64,000 bases of DNA from Pseudomonas viridiflava (GCF_900573885.1 NZ_UPSE01000453.1:516651-580650), one strand, 5' to 3'. Counted from the first letter of the stretch, positions 30,230-38,866 are shown. Numbers and translations are program-made. The notes: generated by a model not told the origin, from the letters alone.

Positions 30230-30323
30230 TGTACAATCCGAAAACTTGTACAAGCCTCTTGCGCTTGTACAAGTACCCCTCTAGTCTCTCACCTAAAGCT
30301 GTACAAGATCTTTCTCTTGTACA
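30230..30323. promoter_or_regulatory. Cluster of five TGTACA boxes, probable LitR/PplR operator of a light-induced operon
   Basis: TGTACA palindromes start at 30230, 30247, 30266, 30300 and 30318, four of them inside CTTGTACAAG-like sequences. The last two are separated by exactly 12 bases, which fits the TGTACA-N12-TGTACA direct-repeat consensus reported for the class II LitR protein PplR1 of P. putida. The other spacers are 11, 13 and 28 bases. The cluster ends 20 bases before the start of rudS, and a LitR-like regulator is the second gene of the operon, so autoregulation is likely. Confidence 0.75.
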
Positions 30324-30343
30324 AGTAAGCCGCAGGGGCAGTC

Positions 30344-31297
30344 ATGGGTCAGAGCAAACCGAAAATAGCCGTCAGCGCCTGTTTAATGGGCGATGAGGTG
30401 CGCTACAACGGCGGGCACAAGCGTTCAACGCTGTGCACCGAGCAACTGACTGAGCATGTGGACTTGGTGGGCGTTTGCCCGGAAGTGGCGATTGGCATGG
30501 GCACGCCCCGCGAGCCGATCCGCCTGGTGGGCGACATTGCTGCACCGCGTGCGGTGGGCAGTGTGAGCCCGGAGCTGGAAGTGACCGACGCCCTCACCGC
30601 CTACGGCGAGAAGATGGCCACGCAGCTCACCGGCATCAGCGGCTACATCTTTATGCAGAAGTCGCCGTCGTGCGGGTTGTACCGGGTCAAGGTGTATCAG
30701 GCCAATGGTTTGCCCGCGCCGGGCGGTGGTCGTGGCCTGTATGCCGCTGCGTTCTGTGCGGCTTTGCCGGATTTGCCGGTGGAAGAAGAAGGCCGGCTGA
30801 ACGACCCGGTGCTGCGAGAAAATTTCCTCACCCGCGTTTACGCCTATGCCGACTGGCAAGAGCTGCTGCAAACCGGTCTGACCCGCCAGCGCCTCACGCA
30901 CTTTCATGCGCGCTACAAGTACCTGTTGCTGGCCACCAACCCTGAGCAGTACCGCGCGTTGGGCCAACTGCTCGGCGACATGGTGTTGCACGATCTGAGC
31001 GAGCTTGCCCCGCGCTATTTCAGCGCCCTGATGGAGGCCCTGCGCAAATGCGCCACCCGCGGGACCCACAGCAATGTGTTGCAGCACCTCAGCGGTCATT
31101 TGAAGCAAACGCTGAGTACCAAAGAAAAAGCCGAAATGCAGCAGCTGATCGAGCAATATCGCCGTGGATATGTGCCGTTGGTGGTGCCGCTCACGTTGCT
31201 TAAGCACCACTTCTTATTGCATCCCGATCATTACGTTGCGCAGCAGGTGTACCTGCAGCCGCACCCGGCCACGCTGAGCCTGCGCAACGCGCTTTAA
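30344..31297 (+). CDS. rudS: TudS-DUF1722 fusion (RudS-type tRNA 4-thiouridine desulfidase)
   Basis: The 317 residues join an N-terminal DUF523/TudS domain (about 1-155) to a C-terminal DUF1722/YbgA domain (about 185-310, LLATNPEQYRALGQLLGD and YRRGYVPLVVPLTLLKHHF). Three cysteines, Cys13 (VSACLMG), Cys45 (GVCPEV) and Cys110 (SPSCGL), are placed as the iron-sulfur ligands of TudS. Fusions of this type have been described as RudS, removing sulfur from 4-thiouridine in tRNA and reducing near-UV sensitivity. The TGTACA boxes directly upstream suit a light-controlled role. It is the first gene of the operon. Confidence 0.85.
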   Translation: MGQSKPKIAVSACLMGDEVRYNGGHKRSTLCTEQLTEHVDLVGVCPEVAIGMGTPREPIRLVGDIAAPRAVGSVSPELEVTDALTAYGEKMATQLTGISGYIFMQKSPSCGLYRVKVYQANGLPAPGGGRGLYAAAFCAALPDLPVEEEGRLNDPVLRENFLTRVYAYADWQELLQTGLTRQRLTHFHARYKYLLLATNPEQYRALGQLLGDMVLHDLSELAPRYFSALMEALRKCATRGTHSNVLQHLSGHLKQTLSTKEKAEMQQLIEQYRRGYVPLVVPLTLLKHHFLLHPDHYVAQQVYLQPHPATLSLRNAL

Positions 31298-31311
31298 CTG
31301 GATTACCGACC

Positions 31312-32283
31312 ATGAGCAAACACGCACCGCAACACGACGAAATTGAAGACACCAGCGATGCCGAGCTGCAAGCGGCGCTGGCTAACAACATGCTGCCCAT
31401 TCGCGAGGTGTCGCGCATTACCGGCGTCAACCCGGTCACCTTGCGCGCCTGGGAGCGTCGCTACGGGCTGATCGTGCCGCAGCGCACGGCCAAGGGGCAT
31501 CGCCTGTACACGCAAGACCACATCACCCGTATTCAGGCAATTCTTACCTGGCTCAATCGCGGCGTGGCCGTCAGCCAGGTCAAGGCGTTGCTGAAAACCG
31601 CTGCCCTGCCCAACGCCCATGTCGACAGCAATGGCTGGGAAGAAGCGCGCGTGGCGCTGCTTAATGCCATCAGCGAACAAGCCGAGCGCCGGCTGGACGA
31701 TGCTTTCAAACGCGTTGAGCTGTTGTATCCGCCGAAACTGCTGTGCGAACAACTGCTGCTACCGCTGCTGGCCGAGCTGGAACAGCGCTGGCAGGGGCAA
31801 TTCGGCGCGCAACTGGAGAAGGTGTTTTTCTTCTCTTGGCTGCGCAGCAAATTGGGCGCGCGCATTTATCACAACAACCGACAGCAGAGCGGCGCGCCGT
31901 TGCTGCTGGTGAACCTGTCCGATCTGCCCATGGAGCCGGCGTTGTGGCTGTCGGCGTGGCTGCTGAGCAGCGCCGATTGTGCGGTCGAGGTATTCGACTG
32001 GCCCTTGCCGCCGTTGGAATTGGCGCTGGCTATCGAGCACATCAAACCGCGCGCCACGCTGCTGTATTCCGGCCAGGCGCTGGCCAGTGCGCAATTGCCC
32101 AAGCTGCTGGCCGACAGTAGCTGCCCGCGTTTGCTGGTTGGCCCGACCGTGCGCATTCATCACGACGACTTGCTCGCCTTGCAAACCCAGCTCAACGGCC
32201 TGCACCTGGCCGATGACCCGGTGCTGGCCCTGGAAACCCTGCAGCAGCTCGACCTGCTCGGCGCGAAAAAGGCCAACGCGTGA
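31312..32283 (+). CDS. MerR-family LitR/CarH-like regulator (class II, PplR type)
   Basis: The 323-residue protein has an N-terminal MerR helix-turn-helix (LPIREVSRITGVNPVTLRAW, RRYGLIVPQRTAKGHRLYT) and a helical B12-binding-like middle region (about 100-185). A Rossmann-like C-terminus (GAPLLLVNLSDLPMEPALW) follows. The Asp-x-His-x-x-Gly cobalamin signature expected after the first Rossmann strand is absent, which places it with class II LitR proteins that do not use adenosyl-B12 directly. It probably binds the TGTACA boxes. The end overlaps the photolyase start (TGATG). No LOV photoreceptor gene is in the window. Confidence 0.82.
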   Translation: MSKHAPQHDEIEDTSDAELQAALANNMLPIREVSRITGVNPVTLRAWERRYGLIVPQRTAKGHRLYTQDHITRIQAILTWLNRGVAVSQVKALLKTAALPNAHVDSNGWEEARVALLNAISEQAERRLDDAFKRVELLYPPKLLCEQLLLPLLAELEQRWQGQFGAQLEKVFFFSWLRSKLGARIYHNNRQQSGAPLLLVNLSDLPMEPALWLSAWLLSSADCAVEVFDWPLPPLELALAIEHIKPRATLLYSGQALASAQLPKLLADSSCPRLLVGPTVRIHHDDLLALQTQLNGLHLADDPVLALETLQQLDLLGAKKANA

Positions 32284-33761
32284 TGCGCCAGCTGATGTGG
32301 TTTCGCACCGACCTGCGTGTGCAGGACAACAGCGCGCTGGCCGCCGCCATGCAGGCGGGGCCGACGCTCGCGGTGTTTCTACTCAGCCCTTCGCAATGGC
32401 AACAACATGACGACGCCCCGTGCAAAGTCGATTTCTGGCTGCGCAACCTCGTACCGCTGCGTGAGGCGCTCGGGAAACTGGGCGTGCCGCTGCTGATTCG
32501 CACGGCGGACACCTGGACCGACGCGCCGCAAGTAATCGCCGAGCTGTGCAATGAGCATGAAATTGGCTGCGTGCAGGTTAATGAAGAGTACGGAATCCAC
32601 GAAACCCGGCGCGACCATGCCGTGGCCGATCGCCTCGGCGAGCAAGGCGTGCAGTGGCACAGCCACCTCGATCAGTTGCTGTTCCAGCCGGGCAGCATTC
32701 TGACCAAGGCCGGCAATTACTTTCAGGTGTTCAGCCAGTTCCGCAAGGTCTGCTACAGCCGTCTGCACACCGCGCTGCCGCCGCTCGTGCCGTTGCCGAA
32801 AAAGCAGCCGGCGCTGGGCATTGCCAGCGACACCCTGCCCGCCTCGGTGCCCGGTTTCGCCACGCCGCCGGCCAGCCTGCAAGCATTGTGGCCGGCCGGC
32901 GAAGCCGAAGCCCATGAGCGCCTGGAAACCTTTGCCGACGAGCGCATCGGCTATTACCACGACGCCCGCGACCTGCCCGCCAAGCCCGGTACCAGCCAGC
33001 TGTCGACGTACCTGGCAGCGGGCGTGGTTTCGGCGCGCCAATGCCTGCACCGCGCGCTAATGAGCAATCAGGGCGAGTTCGAAAGCGGCAATAGCGGAAT
33101 CATCACCTGGATCAACGAACTGCTCTGGCGCGAGTTCTACAAGCACATTCTGGCCGGTTATCCGCGTGTGTCGCGCCACCGTGCCTTTCGCCAGGAAACC
33201 GAAGCGCTGGCCTGGCGCAACGCGCCGAAAGACCTTGCGGCCTGGCAGGAAGGCCGTACCGGTATTCCGCTGATTGACGCGGCCATCAAGCAGTTGCTCG
33301 CCACCGGCTGGATGCACAACCGGTTGCGCATGGTGGTGGCGATGTTTTTGACCAAAAACCTGCTGATCGACTGGCGTGAAGGCGAGCGCTTCTTCATGCG
33401 CCACCTGATCGACGGCGACCTGGCCGCCAACAATGGCGGCTGGCAGTGGAGCGCCTCCACCGGCACCGACTCGGTGCCCTACTTCCGCATTTTCAATCCG
33501 GTGAGCCAATCGCAGCGCTTCGACGCTCAAGGCCGTTTTATTCGCCACTGGCTGCCGCAACTGAATGACCTCAGCGACAAAGACGTGCACAGCCCGCACC
33601 TGCGCAAAGGGACTGACCTGTTTGGCGGCGTGGATTACCCCGCGCCCATCGTTGATTTAAGCAGTAGCCGAGCGCGCGCCATCAGCGCGTTCAAGAGCCT
33701 GGGCGACGCCCAACTTCCGCCGCTGTTCGGCGCCGACAGTGATGTGCCCTGGAGAAACTGA
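32283..33761 (+). CDS. phrB: Deoxyribodipyrimidine photolyase
   Basis: This enzyme splits cyclobutane pyrimidine dimers in DNA with blue light. The 492 residues have an N-terminal antenna-binding domain (LMWFRTDLRVQDNSALAAAM) and a C-terminal FAD domain. The latter includes GTSQLSTYLAAGVVSARQC, INELLWREFYKHIL, LATGWMHNRLRMVVAMFLTKNLLIDWR and NGGWQWSASTGTDSVPYFRIFNP, all class I CPD photolyase signatures. ATG 32283 overlaps the regulator stop; GTG 32280 is the next candidate. Linkage to a LitR-type regulator is the usual arrangement. Confidence 0.95.
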   Translation: MRQLMWFRTDLRVQDNSALAAAMQAGPTLAVFLLSPSQWQQHDDAPCKVDFWLRNLVPLREALGKLGVPLLIRTADTWTDAPQVIAELCNEHEIGCVQVNEEYGIHETRRDHAVADRLGEQGVQWHSHLDQLLFQPGSILTKAGNYFQVFSQFRKVCYSRLHTALPPLVPLPKKQPALGIASDTLPASVPGFATPPASLQALWPAGEAEAHERLETFADERIGYYHDARDLPAKPGTSQLSTYLAAGVVSARQCLHRALMSNQGEFESGNSGIITWINELLWREFYKHILAGYPRVSRHRAFRQETEALAWRNAPKDLAAWQEGRTGIPLIDAAIKQLLATGWMHNRLRMVVAMFLTKNLLIDWREGERFFMRHLIDGDLAANNGGWQWSASTGTDSVPYFRIFNPVSQSQRFDAQGRFIRHWLPQLNDLSDKDVHSPHLRKGTDLFGGVDYPAPIVDLSSSRARAISAFKSLGDAQLPPLFGADSDVPWRN

Positions 33762-33764
33762 GCC

Positions 33765-34241
33765 ATGCCCCTTGAACCAGCAGCAACGCCCGGCGACGAG
33801 CCGCAGCGTAACGGTGAACAGCGCGAGTTCCTCCAGCGCTTCGCTAGCGGATTCGCCGCGCTGAATGCCGACAATCTGGACACCCTGGGCACGCTCTACA
33901 GCGACGACGTGCGCTTCCAGGACCCGCTGCATGAAATTCACGGCCTGCCGGCAATGCGCGCCTATTTCGAGCAGCTGTATGCCAACGTTCAGGACCTGCG
34001 CTTCCAGTTCCACGGTTACGACCAGCTCGCTTCGGGCGCCGGCTACCTGCGCTGGACCATGACCTACCGTCACCCCCGTTTGAATGGCGGCAAGCCAATC
34101 GACGTGGACGGCTGCTCGCACCTGCTGTGGCACGAAAAGGTTTACGCGCACCGCGACTATTTCGACGCTGGCGCCCTGCTGTATGAGCACCTGCCCTTGA
34201 TGGGCGGGGTCATTAACTGGCTAAAGGGGCGTCTGGCATGA
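33765..34241 (+). CDS. NTF2-like protein of the light operon
   Basis: The 158-residue NTF2/SnoaL-fold protein has FLQRFASGFAALNADNLDTLGTLYSDDVRFQDPLHEIHGLPAM at the N-terminus. HLLWHEKVYAHRDYFDAGALLYEHLPLMG forms the closing helix. It starts three bases after the photolyase stop and overlaps the next gene by four, so it belongs to the same transcript. It is related in fold, not closely in sequence, to the protein at 3500-3970. Its function is unknown; members of such operons have been suggested to act on lipids or small ligands. Confidence 0.82.
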   Translation: MPLEPAATPGDEPQRNGEQREFLQRFASGFAALNADNLDTLGTLYSDDVRFQDPLHEIHGLPAMRAYFEQLYANVQDLRFQFHGYDQLASGAGYLRWTMTYRHPRLNGGKPIDVDGCSHLLWHEKVYAHRDYFDAGALLYEHLPLMGGVINWLKGRLA

Positions 34242-35026
34242 CCAACGCACGGCGTATCTGGCTGACCGGCGCCAGCAGTGGCATTGGCGCTGCATTGGCT
34301 GAACAGCTGCTCACCGAAGGCCATCGATTAGTGCTTAGCGCCCGCCGTGCGGAGCCCTTGCAAGCGTTGGCGGCGCGTTTTCCTGGACGCGTTCTGGTGC
34401 TGCCGGGCGACCTGGGCGAGCCTGAGCAAGTGCGTGCGATCGGTGAGCAGATTGCGCAGCAATGGGGCGCGCTGGACGGCGCAATTCTCAACGCCGGCAC
34501 CTGTGAGTACATCGACGCGCAGCACTTCGAAGCGGCGATGATCGAGCGCGTCATGCGCGCCAACCTGCTGTCGGCCAGTTACTGCATCGAGGCGGCATTG
34601 CCGTTGTTGCGTGCTGGCCATGAACCGCACCTGGTTGCCGTTGCCAGCTCAGTGACTTATTTACCGCTGCCCCGCGCCGAAGCCTATGGCGCCTCGAAAG
34701 CCGCGCTGCGCTATTTGATTCAGGCACTGCGCATCGACCTCGCTGCCGAGGGCATCGACGTTACGCTGGTCAGCCCCGGCTTCGTCGACACACCGCTGAC
34801 CGCGCGCAATGACTTCGCCATGCCGATGACCTGGTCCGCTGAAAAAGCCGCCACACATATCGCCAAGCGCCTGCCGAAACGCCCTCACGAAATCGCCTTC
34901 CCGGGCCCCTTTATCGCCGTGCTCAAGTTGCTCGCCAGCCTGCCTTCGACCGTGCAGCTGGCCCTGGGCAAACGCATGGCCCGCCCCTCTGAACCTGCTC
35001 AGCATTCCGCCAAGGACGATGTATGA
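34238..35026 (+). CDS. Short-chain dehydrogenase/reductase
   Basis: The 262-residue protein is a classical SDR. It has the nucleotide-binding motif TGASSGIG (about residues 10-17), NAG in ILNAGTCEY, the catalytic Ser in VAVASSVTYLP, and the Tyr-x-x-x-Lys pair in AYGASKAAL. An Arg-rich ARRAEPL after the second strand suggests NADP(H). It is a cytosolic oxidoreductase of unknown substrate. Four-base overlaps on both sides couple it to the NTF2-like gene and the flavoprotein gene. The combination of SDR, flavoprotein, DUF1365 and Cfa-like genes is seen together in other light or singlet-oxygen regulons and points to lipid modification. Confidence 0.9.
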   Translation: MTNARRIWLTGASSGIGAALAEQLLTEGHRLVLSARRAEPLQALAARFPGRVLVLPGDLGEPEQVRAIGEQIAQQWGALDGAILNAGTCEYIDAQHFEAAMIERVMRANLLSASYCIEAALPLLRAGHEPHLVAVASSVTYLPLPRAEAYGASKAALRYLIQALRIDLAAEGIDVTLVSPGFVDTPLTARNDFAMPMTWSAEKAATHIAKRLPKRPHEIAFPGPFIAVLKLLASLPSTVQLALGKRMARPSEPAQHSAKDDV

Positions 35027-36273
35027 AAATTGCCATTATCGGCAGCGGTATTTCAGGGCTGACCACGGCCTATTTGCTCAACCGCCAGCACGATATTCAG
35101 GTATTCGAAGCCAGCGCATGGATCGGCGGCCACACCCATACCGTGGACGTGCAGGTCGATGGCCGCGACTACGCGATAGACACCGGCTTCATCGTGTTCA
35201 ACGACTGGACCTACCCGAACTTCATCCGTTTGCTCGACAAACTGAAGGTGGCCTATCAGCCCACCGAAATGAGCTTTTCGGTGCACGACCAGAACAGCGG
35301 CGTGGAGTACAACGGCAACACCCTCAATAGCCTGTTCGCGCAGCGGCGCAACCTGCTGTCACCGACGTTCTGGGGCATGTTGCGCGACATCTTGCGCTTC
35401 AACCGCGAAGCCATGGCCGAGCTGGACAACCAGCAGATCAACTCCGGCATGACCCTGGGCACCTACTTGCAGGCGCGCGGCTACCGGCAGCGTTTTATCG
35501 ACCATTACATCGTGCCGATGGGCGCGGCGATCTGGTCGATGTCGTTGGGCGAGATGCTCAACTTTCCGCTGCGTTTCTTTGTGCAGTTTTTCAAGAACCA
35601 TGGCCTGCTGTCGGTGAACAACCGGCCGCAGTGGCACGTGATCAGCGGTGGCTCGCGTAGCTATGTGGAGCCGCTGTGCGCCTCGTTTCGCCAGCACATC
35701 CGGCTCAATTGCCCGGTGATGAAAGTCGAGCGCGACGAGCTGGGCGTGACCGTACACAGCGCCCAGGGCATCGAGCATTTCGACAAGGTGATTTTCGCCT
35801 GCCACAGCGACCAGGCGCTGCGTCTGCTCGGCCAGCCGACGGCCGCGGAGCAGAGCATTCTCGGCGCCTTGCCGTATGCCGAAAACGACGTGGTGCTGCA
35901 CACCGACACGCGCCTCTTGCCCAAGCGCCGCCTGGCCTGGGCCAGCTGGAATTACCGGCTCGACGGCAACCGCGAGCGGGCAGCCGCGGTGACGTACGAC
36001 ATGAACATTTTGCAAGGTATTCAGAGCGACACCACGTTCTGCGTGAGCCTGAATCAGAACGACGTCATCGACCCGGCAAAAGTGCTGTCGCGCCATACCT
36101 ACGCGCATCCGCAATACAGCTTGGCAGGCGTCGAAGCACAGGGGCGCTGGCATGAACTGCTCGGTGTGAACCATACCTACTACTGCGGCGCTTACTGGGC
36201 CAACGGTTTTCATGAAGATGGCGTCGTCAGCGCCCTGCGCGTTGGGCAGGCGTTTGGCGAGGCGCTGAAATGA
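35023..36273 (+). CDS. FAD-dependent amine-oxidase-like flavoprotein
   Basis: The 416 residues start with the FAD-binding motif IAIIGSGISGLTTAYLLN. HDIQVFEASAWIGGHTHT follows, where Glu binds the adenosine ribose, then the conserved DTGFIVFNDWTYPNFIRLL of the COG2907 group. The C-terminal FAD-contact segment is YYCGAYWANGFHEDGVVSALRVG. COG2907 proteins are almost always next to DUF1365 and Cfa-like genes, as here, and are thought to oxidise or desaturate fatty acyl chains. The reaction has not been assigned from this sequence. Confidence 0.88.
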   Translation: MKIAIIGSGISGLTTAYLLNRQHDIQVFEASAWIGGHTHTVDVQVDGRDYAIDTGFIVFNDWTYPNFIRLLDKLKVAYQPTEMSFSVHDQNSGVEYNGNTLNSLFAQRRNLLSPTFWGMLRDILRFNREAMAELDNQQINSGMTLGTYLQARGYRQRFIDHYIVPMGAAIWSMSLGEMLNFPLRFFVQFFKNHGLLSVNNRPQWHVISGGSRSYVEPLCASFRQHIRLNCPVMKVERDELGVTVHSAQGIEHFDKVIFACHSDQALRLLGQPTAAEQSILGALPYAENDVVLHTDTRLLPKRRLAWASWNYRLDGNRERAAAVTYDMNILQGIQSDTTFCVSLNQNDVIDPAKVLSRHTYAHPQYSLAGVEAQGRWHELLGVNHTYYCGAYWANGFHEDGVVSALRVGQAFGEALK

Positions 36274-37067
36274 ACAGCGCCCTGTACAGCGGCTGGGTGC
36301 AGCACCGGCGGTTCAGCCCGCGCGCCCATGAGTTCCGTTATCGCATGGGTTTTCTGTTTCTCGACCTTGATGAACAGGAACAGGTGCTGGCGCTATCGCC
36401 ACTGGCTGGCCGTAGTCGCTGGGCACCCTTTGCGTTTCGCGAAACCGATTTTCTGCCGACCTTCACTGGCGCCGGCGTGCGCTTGAGCGACGCAGTGCGC
36501 GGACTGGTGAGCGAGGCACTGGGCGAGCCCTTGCTGGGCAAAATCTGCCTGCTGGCGCAGCCGCGCAGCTGGGGATTGGCGTTCAATCCAGCGAGTTTCT
36601 TCTACTGCTACGACAGCGTCGGGCAGTTGCAGGCGGTGCTGTGCGAAGTCAGCAACACGCCATGGCGCGAGCGTTACCACTACGTGCTGCCGTGCGAAGA
36701 CGGCCACCCCGGCCCGCACCACGTGCGGGTGGACAAGTCGTTTCACGTCTCGCCTTTTCTGCCGCGTGAGCTGCAATACCGCATGACGTTCAGCCAGCCC
36801 ACTTCGCGCCTGGGCGTGCACATGGCCGACTGGCAAGGTGAGCACAAACTGTTCGACGCCAGCCTGAGCCTGACCCGCCGCCCGCTGACCCGCGAGAGCC
36901 TGCACCGTCACTTGCTGAGTTTCCCGTGGATGACCGCCAAAACCGTGTTGGCCATCTACTGGCAGGCCCTGCGCCTGCTGCTCAAACGTACACCCCTTTT
37001 CTCCCACCAGCCGGCGCAGGGTTCTGTGCGCGTGGCTTCGCCGGAAAGCCACCATGAAAAGCCCTAG
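36270..37067 (+). CDS. DUF1365 family protein
   Basis: The 265-residue product matches DUF1365 over its whole length. It begins SALYSGWVQHRRFSPRAHEFRYRMGFLFLDLDE and has the conserved segment GLAFNPASFFYCYD, then HVRVDKSFHVSPFLPRELQYRM and the end WQALRLLLKRTPLFSHQ. The biochemical role is unknown. Its constant partners are the flavoprotein upstream (4-base overlap) and the Cfa-like methyltransferase downstream (14-base overlap), so it probably takes part in the same fatty-acid modification. Confidence 0.9.
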   Translation: MNSALYSGWVQHRRFSPRAHEFRYRMGFLFLDLDEQEQVLALSPLAGRSRWAPFAFRETDFLPTFTGAGVRLSDAVRGLVSEALGEPLLGKICLLAQPRSWGLAFNPASFFYCYDSVGQLQAVLCEVSNTPWRERYHYVLPCEDGHPGPHHVRVDKSFHVSPFLPRELQYRMTFSQPTSRLGVHMADWQGEHKLFDASLSLTRRPLTRESLHRHLLSFPWMTAKTVLAIYWQALRLLLKRTPLFSHQPAQGSVRVASPESHHEKP

Positions 37068-38325
37068 CCTCAGCAGTAAAACTTTTTCCCGTAGCGGCAA
37101 TGGCATCGGTGCCGGGCTGCTGCGCCGTGCGGTATTGCGCCTGTTCGGGCAGTTGCGCCATGGCCAGTTGAGCATTGTCGAAAACGGCGAGCGTCTGGTG
37201 TTCGGCCAGCCGGGCGCCGAGCTGCAGGCGGAGATCCACGTGAACGATCCTGCCGTGTGGTCGCTGGTTGCCAGCAACGGTTCGATTGGCTCCGGCGAGG
37301 CGTATATCCACGGGTACTGGAGTTCGCCGGACCTGACCGCCGTGGTGCGCGTGTTCGTCTGCAACCTCGACCTGCTCGACGCCATGGAGGGCGGGCTGGC
37401 AAAACTGGGGCGTCCGCTGGTTGCCGGTTTGCATTGGCTGAACCGCAACACGCGCAAGGGCTCGCAGAAAAACATTGCCGCGCACTACGACCTGGGCAAT
37501 GAGCTGTTCGAGCAATTCCTCGACCCGACCATGATGTACTCGGCCGCCATGTTTCAACGCGCAGACGACACGCTGGAGCAGGCGCAGCTGAACAAGCTGG
37601 ACCGTATCTGCCAGAAGCTCGCCCTGAAACCCACCGACCATTTGCTGGAAATCGGCACCGGCTGGGGCAGCATGGCCATTTACGCGGCGGTGCATTACGG
37701 CTGCCAGGTGACCACCACCACGCTGTCGCGCGAGCAATACGCCTATACCCGTCAGCGTATTGAAGCCCAGGGCCTGCAGGACCGCGTGACCTTGCTGTTG
37801 CAGGACTACCGCGACCTGGTCGGCCAGTACGACAAACTGGTGTCCATCGAGATGATCGAGGCCGTCGGCCACAGCTTTCTGCCGACCTACTTCAAGCAAT
37901 GCGCGCATTTGCTCAAAGACGACGGCCTGATGTTGCTGCAAGCCATCACCATCCGCGACCAGCGCTATGAGCAGGCCAGACGCAGTGTCGATTTCATTCA
38001 ACGCTACATCTTCCCCGGCGGCGCCCTGCCCTCGTTGACCACCATGCTTAACGTGGTGACCGAAGAAACCGACATGAACCTGCTGCATATGGAAGATTTC
38101 GGCCTGCACTACGCCCGCACCCTGCGCCTGTGGCACGACAACCTGCGCAACGCCCGCCATACCCTGCACGAAAAGGGTTACGACGATTACTTCTTCCGTT
38201 TGTGGGAGTTTTATTTGTGCTACTGCGAGGGTGGTTTTATCGAGCGAACCATCGGCACCGCGCAGCTGCTATTGGCTAAACCGGCGGCGCAACCTGCGCC
38301 TTTGTTGGGCCGCTTTGACGCTTAA
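37054..38325 (+). CDS. Cyclopropane-fatty-acid-synthase-like SAM methyltransferase (UfaM-like)
   Basis: The 423 residues have an N-terminal lipid-contact domain (GQLSIVENGERLVFG..., GSIGSGEAYIHGYWSSPDL) and a class I SAM methyltransferase domain with motif I LLEIGTGWGSMAIYAA. NIAAHYDLGNELFEQFLDPTMMYSAAMF and LHYARTLRLWHDNL are Cfa family signatures. It methylates unsaturated acyl chains of membrane phospholipids. In P. putida a light-induced homologue is called ufaM (furan fatty acid synthesis). Whether this enzyme makes methyl-branched, furan or cyclopropane acyl chains cannot be told from sequence. Confidence 0.9.
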   Translation: MKSPSLSSKTFSRSGNGIGAGLLRRAVLRLFGQLRHGQLSIVENGERLVFGQPGAELQAEIHVNDPAVWSLVASNGSIGSGEAYIHGYWSSPDLTAVVRVFVCNLDLLDAMEGGLAKLGRPLVAGLHWLNRNTRKGSQKNIAAHYDLGNELFEQFLDPTMMYSAAMFQRADDTLEQAQLNKLDRICQKLALKPTDHLLEIGTGWGSMAIYAAVHYGCQVTTTTLSREQYAYTRQRIEAQGLQDRVTLLLQDYRDLVGQYDKLVSIEMIEAVGHSFLPTYFKQCAHLLKDDGLMLLQAITIRDQRYEQARRSVDFIQRYIFPGGALPSLTTMLNVVTEETDMNLLHMEDFGLHYARTLRLWHDNLRNARHTLHEKGYDDYFFRLWEFYLCYCEGGFIERTIGTAQLLLAKPAAQPAPLLGRFDA

Positions 38326-38827
38326 ATCGGTAGCGAACGCCGTGCTGTTTCAGCTCGGTTGGTTCGCCGGCGTCTACAGCCCGCAGTACCCGGCATTGCT
38401 GGGTATAACGGCGTTGGTGGTGGTTATTCACCTGGCCTGGCTGGGCCGTGGCGAGGTGGGCTTGCTGGTGGCGGTGACGCTGCTGGGCACGCTGATAGAC
38501 AGCGCCTTGATGCACGGCGGATTGTTCGTGTTTCCCGAAGGACAACCGTTGTTCGGCGGCTGGCTGATTCCCGCCTGGCTGGTGCTGATGTGGACGTTGC
38601 TGGCCACCACGTTGCGCCATTGTCTGGACTGGACAGCGCGGCCACTCGGGCTCGCCTGCATGCTGGGCGCGGTGAGCGCGCCGTTGTCGTACTACGCCGG
38701 CGCGCGGCTCACGGGCGTGCAGTTACCCTATGGCCTGGTGCCGAGTTTGTTGACCCTGGCGATGCTCTGGGCCGTGCTGTTTCCGCTGCTGCACGCTCTG
38801 GCGCGGCGCCTGCAACCGGTCGAATAG
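38315..38827 (+). CDS. DUF2878 integral membrane protein
   Basis: The protein of about 170 residues has five to six hydrophobic segments, starting VANAVLFQLGWFAGVY and ending PSLLTLAMLWAVLFPLLHAL. It contains the family motif GTLIDSALMHGGLFVFP and PLFGGWLIPAWLVLMWTLLATTL. I chose TTG 38315, overlapping the methyltransferase stop by 11 bases, because it puts the start directly before the conserved KSVANAVLFQ; a longer frame from 38231 would be a long overlap. DUF2878 genes commonly close this lipid-modification cluster; the function is unknown. Confidence 0.75.
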   Translation: MTLKSVANAVLFQLGWFAGVYSPQYPALLGITALVVVIHLAWLGRGEVGLLVAVTLLGTLIDSALMHGGLFVFPEGQPLFGGWLIPAWLVLMWTLLATTLRHCLDWTARPLGLACMLGAVSAPLSYYAGARLTGVQLPYGLVPSLLTLAMLWAVLFPLLHALARRLQPVE

Positions 38828-38866
38828 CAGCCTGCGGCGGGCGGCAATCTGTACACTGTCGCCCCC

